From Tannerella sp. (GTDB taxonomy: Bacteria; Bacteroidota; Bacteroidia; Bacteroidales; Tannerellaceae), in NCBI GenBank assembly GCA_031289445.1, contig JAITPL010000190.1:1-5432 (forward strand): DNA of 5,432 nucleotides. The letters are read 5' to 3'. The notes beneath the pieces were generated by a model. That model ran no database searches. It was not told the origin of the DNA and saw nothing but the letters and a program-made list of their open reading frames with translations. A program made the position numbers and the translations under genes. Below, one piece after another: positions 1 to 5,432 of this stretch (position 1 is the stretch's first letter; each line of letters opens with the position of its first letter).

Positions 1-660
1 GTTATTACCGAAAACATGTACGAGGGCAACCGCTACGAAAATCTCAAGAAAGTCTATCATATCGACATAGTCTATTTCGAACTCGGCCATGGCGACGACT
101 ATGTCTATCATGGCTCAACCAGTTTTACAGGCATCCACAAGAAGGACGAGCTACAGCTTGACAGCCAGCAGAAAAAGCTGTTCCAACAGGAGCGTATTGA
201 CGAGATATACCCGGAGTATTACATCCTGAAAATAAACGGATTCGATGATGTGGCAAAGGATTCGCTTGACGAATGGATCTACTACTTCAAGAACAACCGG
301 ATACCCGACAGTTTCAAAGCTCAGGGACTTTCCGAAGCCCGCAAACGCCTGCAGTTGGACAAACTGTCCGATGCCGAACGAGCCTCTTACATTCGCCACA
401 TTGACCAGTGGCGCTATGAGAGCAGCACGCTTATCAGCGCCGAAGAAAAAGGTGAAATAAGAGGCGAAGCAAAAGGCCTTGCCAAAGGCCTTGCAGAAGG
501 TGAAGGGGAACGACAAAAACTTGCCCAACGTATTGCCCAAGGCGAGGAGGAACGACAAAAACTTGCCCAAAGCTTAGAAGAGGCAATGGCAGCGATAGCA
601 AAGAAAGACGAGGAAACGAAACAGCTAATTGCAAAGCTGGCAGAACGTGATAGAAAGTAG
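1..660 (+). CDS. Rpn family recombination-promoting nuclease / PD-(D/E)XK 'putative transposase', C-terminal part
   Basis: The frame is open from base 1, so the true start lies upstream and the ATG at 16 is internal; 219 codons are visible. The segment VYFELGHGDDYVYHG (visible codons about 24-38), the following FTGIH, and LDEWIYYF (about 89-96) match my recollection of the region after the catalytic core in Bacteroidota PD-(D/E)XK Rpn-like proteins (PDDEXK_2 type). The catalytic PD-(D/E)XK residues themselves are not in the window. Codons about 149-170 form a G/E/K-rich repeat (GEAKGLAKGLAEGEG), followed by a charged, coiled-coil-like tail to the end with ERQKLAQ occurring twice. Rpn proteins are DNA endonucleases that raise RecA-independent recombination; some enterobacterial members act in phage defence. 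The role here is inferred from family only. The last two codons and the stop lie in a heptamer array. Family assignment fairly sure; activity unknown. Confidence 0.8.
   Translation, partial: VITENMYEGNRYENLKKVYHIDIVYFELGHGDDYVYHGSTSFTGIHKKDELQLDSQQKKLFQQERIDEIYPEYYILKINGFDDVAKDSLDEWIYYFKNNRIPDSFKAQGLSEARKRLQLDKLSDAERASYIRHIDQWRYESSTLISAEEKGEIRGEAKGLAKGLAEGEGERQKLAQRIAQGEEERQKLAQSLEEAMAAIAKKDEETKQLIAKLAERDRK
472..495 (+). repeat. 12-bp tandem repeat inside the Rpn gene (2 copies)
   Basis: AAAGGCCTTGCC (472-483) is followed directly by AAAGGCCTTGCA (484-495). It encodes KGLA twice, so copy changes would stay in frame. Such Gly/Lys tail repeats are common in this protein family. Confidence 0.8.
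508..570 (+). repeat. 21-bp direct repeat, 42-bp period, in the Rpn coiled-coil tail
   Basis: The 21 bases at 508-528 recur identically at 550-570. Each copy encodes the heptad ERQKLAQ, and the 42-base offset equals 14 residues, or two coiled-coil heptads. Identity at the DNA level, including the same codons, suggests recent duplication rather than only protein-level constraint. Confidence 0.85.
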
Positions 661-706
661 AAGGTAGAAGATAGAAATTAGAAGATAGCAGGTAGCAGAA
701 GTACGA
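651..706 (+). repeat. Heptamer tandem array, consensus TAGAAGR, overlapping the Rpn stop codon
   Basis: Seven consecutive 7-base units begin at 651: TAGAAAG, TAGAAGG, TAGAAGA, TAGAAAT, TAGAAGA, TAGCAGG, TAGCAGA. A decayed eighth, AGTACGA, ends at 706. The TAG stop of the Rpn gene (658-660) is the first triplet of unit 2, and the last codons (R, K) come from unit 1. The period of 7 puts TAG in all three + frames within 21 bases. I see no transposase or terminal repeats linked to it. Confidence 0.85.
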
Positions 707-752
707 AATCGCAAGGGCGGCACAAACCCCTGCGTGCAAAAAAAATAATTTA

Positions 753-785
753 TTGACTATATTTTAAAAATAATTTGTATCTTTG
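753..785 (+). promoter_or_regulatory. Bacteroidota-type promoter for ppiD-rlmN
   Basis: TTG at 753-755 serves as the -33 element. TATCTTTG at 778-785 matches the Bacteroidota -7 consensus TAnnTTTG exactly, with 22 bases between the two. The spacer is very A/T-rich. Transcription would begin near 790, leaving an A-rich leader of about 40 bases before the ATG at 834, typical of this phylum, where A-rich leaders stand in for a strong Shine-Dalgarno. Only a weak AGAGA precedes the ATG. Confidence 0.75.
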
Positions 786-833
786 CGCCCCGAAAATGAC
801 ATATAATTAAAACAAAATAAATCACATCAGAGA

Positions 834-2975
834 ATGGCAACATTAGAACGCATTAGAAACAAAGCCGGTCTGTTAGTTACAATCGTCGGTCTGGCCTTAT
901 TCGCTTTCATTATCGGAGACCTCTTGAACTCAAGCTCTTCGATACTTAACAGTAATCAGAACAACGTCGTTGTAGTCAACGGCGAAGCTACCGGTTATCA
1001 GGAGTATTTAAATCTCGAAAACGAGCTGACAGAGGTTTACAAGCTACAGTCAGGTCAATCGAACTTGCCGGAGGCCTATCTTAGCCAGATTCGTCAGACG
1101 GTCTATGACGAGATTGTTATGGAGAAGTTAATCAACCCGCACTTGGAAGACCTTGGCATCACGGTTACACCCGAAGAGATGCTCGACATGATTGAGGGCG
1201 AGAACATTTCGCCTGTCATCGCGCAGATTCCTTTTTTTCAGAATCAGCAGACAGGCACATTCGACCGTACATCAGTGCTTAACTTCCTCAACGCGATAAA
1301 GAACATCGAGCAGCATCCGGAGAGTTCTCAGGCTCAGCTGCGTCAGTACAAGCTACTGTGGCTGTTTTGGGAGAAGAACATCAAGCGCAACCGTTTAAAC
1401 GAGAAATATACCGGTCTGCTCTCGAAAGCTATTGTAGCCAACTCGCTCGAAGCCAGGGAAGCATTCAACAACGCATCCGAAAGTTCCGACATCGCTTATA
1501 TAGTGCAGTCTCTCCCTATCGTACCCGATTCGACCCTCATCATCCCGGAGTCCGACATCAAGAAGCTGTACGAGGAACGCAAAGAGATGTTTCGCCAGTC
1601 GGAGACAAGCGTTATCGACTATATAGCTGTTGACATAGTACCGAGCAAGGAAGATTTCGACAAGGTCGCCAGGGAGATGGGCGAGATACGCACCGAGCTG
1701 GAGACGACCGATAACGTGCCTGCCCTTGTCAACGAAAAATCGGAGCGCAAGTATGTCAACGCCTTCTTCTCGATTACAGGCTTTGAAACGGATAGAGAGG
1801 TAATAGACTTTGTGCAGACAGCACAAGTGGGAGACATCATAGGCCCGCTCTTCGCCGACGACACATATCGCCTTCTCAAGCTGGTGGACAAGACAGAAGC
1901 ATCCGATTCGGTACAGGTATCAGAGTTGATGCTTGCGCCGCGCGCTACGGAGGCTGCGACGAGGTTATATGCCGACAGTCTGCTGGCTGTCCTCAAAGGA
2001 GGCGCCGATTTCACCGAGATAGTCAAGGCACACTCTGTTGACCAGATGGCGGAGAAGAACGGCGAGTTAGGCTGGATGACCGAAGCAAGCGCACTGCAAT
2101 CGCTGAACGAAGAATTCAAGAGCACAGTCTTCTCGTTGCCGGCAGGTCAGAGCGCTACAGTCAAGACCAACTACGGATTGCATATAGTTAAGGTAACAGA
2201 CCGCACCAAGAGCGTTCCCAAATACAAGGTTGCCGATATTACATACACGGTAACGCCAAGCTCCATTACCCGCAGCCTGATATATAACGCGCTCAACCAG
2301 TTCGTTGCCAAGAACAACAGCATAGAACTGATCGAAGCCAATGCCCGCGACAACGGCTATGATATATCTACAAACGTGAAAGTAGTCAGCACCGACCAGA
2401 CTGTAGGGTCGGTTACAGGTGCGCGTCAGGTAGTACGCTGGGCGTTCAATGCCAAGAAAGGTCAGATTGCAGACGAGGTATTCGAGTGCGACAACAAGTT
2501 TGTAGTAGCAGCTCACAAGGGCAAACTGCCCGAAGGTTACCAGTCGCTTGCTGCCGTTACGCCGCAATTGAAAACCGAGCTGGCATCCCGCAAGAAAGGC
2601 GAAGAGATAGCTGCTTCGCTGAAAGCCAAAAACCTCACATCACTTGCAGCTTATGCTACGGAGTTGAACGAGAACGTCGATTCGGTCAAGTATATCAACT
2701 TCTCGACCTCACGCATCACCAACATCGGCGTCGAGCCTAAGCTCAACGCTTTGATAGTATCCTCGCCGCTCAACAAGGTAAGCGAGCCGGTAGCCGGCAG
2801 CAACGGCGTATATGTATTCGAGGTCGTCAACCGCACAAAAGAAAGCGTCGAATACAACGAAAAGCGCGAAAAAGAGATGCTCGAATCCAACAGCAACTAC
2901 CGTATAGCCAGTTTGGCCTTACGCCAGATGCAGCGGAACGCCGAGATTAAGGACAACAGAATACGCTTCCAGTAA
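834..2975 (+). CDS. ppiD: PpiD/SurA-like membrane-anchored peptidyl-prolyl cis-trans isomerase
   Basis: This 713-residue protein is predicted to be a periplasmic foldase for outer-membrane and secreted proteins. A short basic N-terminus (MATLERIRNK) precedes one membrane segment at about residues 12-31, giving a cytoplasmic N-terminus and a periplasmic body. Residues about 35-180 form the SurA-type N-terminal helical chaperone region. A parvulin-type rotamase domain spans about 360-458, recognised by VSELML, the conserved GELGWM (410-415), and the closing FSLPAGQSATVKTNYGLHIV (433-452). Three weaker copies of the closing strand motif flank it (about 330-353, 540-562, 648-669), suggesting degenerate parvulin-like modules as in other Bacteroidota PpiD proteins. 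The start at 834 is set by the promoter just upstream and by the membrane anchor directly following. The stop overlaps the start of rlmN by one base. Length is normal for the phylum, longer than E. coli PpiD. Isomerase activity of the non-canonical domains is doubtful. Confidence 0.9.
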   Translation: MATLERIRNKAGLLVTIVGLALFAFIIGDLLNSSSSILNSNQNNVVVVNGEATGYQEYLNLENELTEVYKLQSGQSNLPEAYLSQIRQTVYDEIVMEKLINPHLEDLGITVTPEEMLDMIEGENISPVIAQIPFFQNQQTGTFDRTSVLNFLNAIKNIEQHPESSQAQLRQYKLLWLFWEKNIKRNRLNEKYTGLLSKAIVANSLEAREAFNNASESSDIAYIVQSLPIVPDSTLIIPESDIKKLYEERKEMFRQSETSVIDYIAVDIVPSKEDFDKVAREMGEIRTELETTDNVPALVNEKSERKYVNAFFSITGFETDREVIDFVQTAQVGDIIGPLFADDTYRLLKLVDKTEASDSVQVSELMLAPRATEAATRLYADSLLAVLKGGADFTEIVKAHSVDQMAEKNGELGWMTEASALQSLNEEFKSTVFSLPAGQSATVKTNYGLHIVKVTDRTKSVPKYKVADITYTVTPSSITRSLIYNALNQFVAKNNSIELIEANARDNGYDISTNVKVVSTDQTVGSVTGARQVVRWAFNAKKGQIADEVFECDNKFVVAAHKGKLPEGYQSLAAVTPQLKTELASRKKGEEIAASLKAKNLTSLAAYATELNENVDSVKYINFSTSRITNIGVEPKLNALIVSSPLNKVSEPVAGSNGVYVFEVVNRTKESVEYNEKREKEMLESNSNYRIASLALRQMQRNAEIKDNRIRFQ

Positions 2976-2977
2976 TG
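2973..2977 (+). promoter_or_regulatory. TAATG stop-start overlap coupling ppiD to rlmN
   Basis: The TAA of ppiD (2973-2975) shares its last A with the ATG of rlmN (2975-2977). No Shine-Dalgarno or promoter-like TAnnTTTG box is seen just upstream, so rlmN is probably translated by ribosomes finishing ppiD. Coupling is inferred from geometry. Confidence 0.75.
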
Positions 2978-3991
2978 GAGATCAAAGAACCTTTATTAGG
3001 AATGACTTTGACGGAGTTGAAGGCAGTGGTGTCGCAGACATCGCTGCCTTCTTACGCTGCCGCCCAGATAGCCGACTGGCTATATAAGAAGAAAGTGCGT
3101 TCAATCGACGGAATGACCAATATCTCGGCAGCCAATCGCGAGGCGCTGTCGGAGCAATACGAGGTAGGGTTGAAACCGCCGGTCGAAGCTCACACCTCGA
3201 AGGACGATACCACGAAATATCTGTTTACCGTCAATCACGGTCGCCACTCGGTCGAAGCCGTTCATATACCCTCCTTTGAGCGCGATACACTCTGCGTGTC
3301 GTCGCAGGCGGGCTGCAAGATGAACTGCCTCTTTTGCATGACAGGAAAGCAAGGTTTCGCCGCCAATCTCACATCCAACGAGATAATGAACCAGATACAG
3401 GCTGTTCCCGAAAACGAACAGCTGTCTAATATTGTGTTTATGGGCATGGGCGAGCCTTTAGACAATATAGAGGCGCTACTCAAGACGCTCGAAATCCTCA
3501 CCGCACCTTACGGTTATGCCTGGAGTCCGAAACGGATAACGGTTTCTACTTCGGGTATCCTTCCCGGTCTGAAGCGTTTTCTCGACGAGAGCGCCTGCCA
3601 TCTGGCTGTCAGTCTGCACTCGCCTCACCACGAAGAGCGGCTGTCGCTGATGCCTGTAGAGAAGGCTTACCACATCGACAGTATCATCGACCTGCTGCAT
3701 CAATACGACTTCACACACCAGCGCCGCGTCTCGTTCGAGTACATAATGTTCCACAGTCTTAACGACAGCGACCGCCACGCCAAAGACCTCGCACGGCTGC
3801 TTAACGGCATAGAGTGTCGCGTCAATCTTATCCGTTTCCATGCCATACCGGACGTCAAACTCACAAGCAGCTCGGACCGCCGTATTGAACAGTTTCGCGA
3901 TACTCTCAGCTCCGCAGGCGTTACCACTACTATTCGCGCCTCAAGAGGAGAAGACATCTTCGCCGCATGTGGAATGCTTTTCGGCAATTGA
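2975..3991 (+). CDS. rlmN: Dual-specificity RNA methyltransferase RlmN (23S rRNA A2503 / tRNA A37 C2-methyltransferase)
   Basis: RlmN is a cytoplasmic radical-SAM enzyme that methylates C2 of A2503 in 23S rRNA and of A37 in some tRNAs, supporting translational fidelity. All key residues are present. The [4Fe-4S]-binding CxxxCxxC is C114, C118 and C121 (GCKMNCLFC). C107 in TLCVSSQAGC corresponds to E. coli C118, and E94 to E. coli E105. The SAM-binding GMGEP motif is at 157-161. C332 in DIFAACGML is the catalytic mono-methylated cysteine (E. coli C355). There is no sign of the Cfr paralogue, and the N-terminal helical RNA-binding part (1-90) fits RlmN. The 338-residue length is near normal, but the tail after C332 is only six residues and the last codon and stop (AAT TGA) lie within an AATTGAT array, so the original C-terminus was probably replaced. 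The catalytic core is intact, and I expect an active enzyme. Confidence 0.95.
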   Translation: MEIKEPLLGMTLTELKAVVSQTSLPSYAAAQIADWLYKKKVRSIDGMTNISAANREALSEQYEVGLKPPVEAHTSKDDTTKYLFTVNHGRHSVEAVHIPSFERDTLCVSSQAGCKMNCLFCMTGKQGFAANLTSNEIMNQIQAVPENEQLSNIVFMGMGEPLDNIEALLKTLEILTAPYGYAWSPKRITVSTSGILPGLKRFLDESACHLAVSLHSPHHEERLSLMPVEKAYHIDSIIDLLHQYDFTHQRRVSFEYIMFHSLNDSDRHAKDLARLLNGIECRVNLIRFHAIPDVKLTSSSDRRIEQFRDTLSSAGVTTTIRASRGEDIFAACGMLFGN

Positions 3992-4024
3992 TAATTGATA
4001 ATTGATAATTGATAATTGATAATT
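3986..4024 (+). repeat. Heptamer tandem array AATTGAT, five perfect units, overlapping the rlmN stop
   Basis: Five identical AATTGAT units (3986-3992, 3993-3999, 4000-4006, 4007-4013, 4014-4020) are followed by a partial AATT to 4024. The rlmN stop TGA (3989-3991) lies in unit 1. The TGA/TAA stops recur in every + frame, while the reverse strand has none. The perfect identity suggests a young or still changing array. Confidence 0.95.
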
Positions 4025-4036
4025 AAAAGGCTGACG

Positions 4037-4270
<234 letters not shown>

Positions 4271-5432
4271 ATGAAACAGTTCTTCTTTATTTTTTTGCTC
4301 TTTATGCCGGTAACGGCTACGCTCAACGCTCAGGGTTTACCCAAAGTGAAACCCGAAAAGGCAGGCATGGACAGCCGTAAACTCAGCCTGATAGACGATG
4401 CCGTCAACGAGGCTATAGGCAAGGGCGAGTTTCCGGGTGCAGTCGTGGCCGTGGTGCGGCACGGTCAGATAGCTTACCTGAAAGCTTACGGCAACCGCGA
4501 GGTCTATCCCGACACTCTGCCGATGACGACAAGAACCGTCTTCGACCTTGCCTCGGTAAGCAAACCGGTAGCGACGGCCACGGCGGTCATGATCCTGATG
4601 GAACGCGGCAAACTGCGTCTGATGGACAACGTTGCCCTGTACATTCCCGATTACCGGGGGTGGACGGATACCGTCAGCGGCGGGAAAACACCTATACGAA
4701 TCATTCATTTACTGACGCATACGTCGGGATTGCCGCCTTATGCGCCGGTCGCGGAACTGCAAAAGACTTACACCGTACCCAATCCCGACGGCTTGATAAG
4801 GCATATTTCAACCGTGGCACGCAACAATGCGCCGGGTACGGTCTTCGATTACAGTTGCCTTAATTTCATTTCACTGCAGCGTGTCGTCGAAAACATCAGC
4901 GGCATGACCTTGCAGGAGTTTACGCAGGAGAACATTTTCCGGCCGCTCGGAATGAAGCACACGGACTATAATCCGACAGGCGAGACTCTCGAATGGGTTG
5001 CGCCGACCGAACGGCAGGACGACGGCTCGGTGCTCAGGGGGAAAGTGCATGACCCGCTGGCTAACATCATGAACGGCGGTATTTCGGGCAATGCGGGTTT
5101 GTTCTCGAACGCCGAAGATTTGGCTGTCTTTGTAGCCATGTTGCTGAACGGCGGCGCTGTAGATAACAAAAAAACATACGCGGATAAGGGACGCATACTC
5201 GGAAGGTTGACGGTGGAGGCCATGACGCGCGTTCCACGCAATTTTGAGGAGTTTGGCCGTTCGTTGGGCTGGGATGTCTATTCGCCATACGAGCACGACG
5301 GCGATATTTTCGGAAGCAGGGCTTACGGACATACCGGATATACGGGTCCCTCGCTGACGATCGACCCGGAATCGGGTACAGGGGTTATTCTGCTCGCCAA
5401 CCGCGTACATCCCGACGACAAAGGCTCGATGT
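4271..5432 (+). CDS. Exported class C beta-lactamase-family serine hydrolase, 3' end beyond window
   Basis: An open frame of 387 codons runs off the window end. The ATG at 4271 is chosen because it gives a signal peptide (MKQFFFIFLLFMPVTATLNA, cleavage near A20/Q21), with no lipobox cysteine, so a soluble periplasmic enzyme is expected. Family hallmarks are the catalytic SxxK tetrad S95-V-S-K98 (in FDLASVSKP), HLLTHTSGLP at 146-155, the second motif at Y194 (FDYSCLNF), FRPLGM at 223-228, and the KTG-equivalent H354-T-G356 in GHTGYTG. These proteins (beta-lactamase Pfam family) include D,D-peptidases, esterases and amide hydrolases; a true antibiotic-degrading role is not implied. A role in peptidoglycan turnover is plausible but inferred. 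Oddity: C196 stands where class C enzymes have the YxN asparagine. The leader consists entirely of heptamer repeats, with no visible promoter. Confidence 0.9.
   Translation, partial: MKQFFFIFLLFMPVTATLNAQGLPKVKPEKAGMDSRKLSLIDDAVNEAIGKGEFPGAVVAVVRHGQIAYLKAYGNREVYPDTLPMTTRTVFDLASVSKPVATATAVMILMERGKLRLMDNVALYIPDYRGWTDTVSGGKTPIRIIHLLTHTSGLPPYAPVAELQKTYTVPNPDGLIRHISTVARNNAPGTVFDYSCLNFISLQRVVENISGMTLQEFTQENIFRPLGMKHTDYNPTGETLEWVAPTERQDDGSVLRGKVHDPLANIMNGGISGNAGLFSNAEDLAVFVAMLLNGGAVDNKKTYADKGRILGRLTVEAMTRVPRNFEEFGRSLGWDVYSPYEHDGDIFGSRAYGHTGYTGPSLTIDPESGTGVILLANRVHPDDKGSM

Noticed and set aside
710..734. Imperfect inverted repeat (CGCAAGGG ... CCCCTGCG) as a terminator for the Rpn gene
   Set aside because: The stem has an A-C mismatch and a nine-base loop, and it is followed by an A-run (738-745), not a T-run, on the + strand. 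A competing GCAC/GTGC pairing also exists. It is not a canonical intrinsic terminator in either direction.
796..810. Four-codon mini-ORF (ATG to TAA, MTYN) in the ppiD leader as a regulatory leader peptide
   Set aside because: It is too short, with no ribosome site and no attenuator-like structure; an ATG and a TAA arising by chance in an A/T-rich leader is expected.
1619..2567. Two long overlapping minus-strand open frames (about 166-168 codons) opposite ppiD
   Set aside because: They lie wholly antisense to a well-recognised gene, show no recognisable protein features, and arise from the codon pattern of the sense strand.
4871..5410. Minus-strand open frame of 179 codons opposite the serine hydrolase
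   Set aside because: The + strand frame carries the SxxK, HTSG and HTG motifs and a signal peptide, so the antisense frame is a shadow.

Overview
The window looks like chromosomal DNA of a member of the Bacteroidales (phylum Bacteroidota). Three things point there: a near-perfect Bacteroidota-type promoter (-33 TTG plus a TAnnTTTG -7 box) in front of the second gene, the lack of clear Shine-Dalgarno sequences at the starts, and proteins of Bacteroidales type (a long PpiD/SurA-like foldase and the Rpn/PD-(D/E)XK 'putative transposase' family). Genus cannot be fixed from the sequence alone.

Layout, all on the + strand: (1) bases 1-660, the C-terminal part of an Rpn-family protein, its nuclease core lying outside the window; (2) 661-833, an intergenic stretch with a small heptamer array and then a strong promoter; (3) 834-2975, a membrane-anchored periplasmic peptidyl-prolyl isomerase of PpiD type; (4) 2975-3991, rlmN, the 23S rRNA A2503 / tRNA A37 methyltransferase, overlapping ppiD by one base; (5) 3986-4270, two back-to-back heptamer arrays filling the whole gap; (6) 4271 to the window end, an exported class C beta-lactamase-family serine hydrolase, cut by the window edge. 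ppiD and rlmN are very likely one transcript joined by translational coupling. The hydrolase has no recognisable promoter of its own and may be read from the same transcript.

The genes themselves are ordinary. The unusual signal is in the gaps: three different tandem repeats, all with a 7-base period (TAGAAGR, AATTGAT and CTATTCA-like), that run into the genes. The stop codon of the Rpn gene lies in the first array, the stop codon of rlmN lies in the second, and the start codon of the hydrolase directly abuts the third. Because 7 is not a multiple of 3, each array puts stop codons in all three frames of one strand and leaves the other strand free of them. These arrays appear to have replaced native gene ends and leaders. 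They resemble in kind the heptameric short tandemly repeated sequences (STRR) known from filamentous cyanobacteria. No complete new defence or mobile system can be demonstrated here; the Rpn fragment is the only gene with a plausible link to phage defence or recombination.
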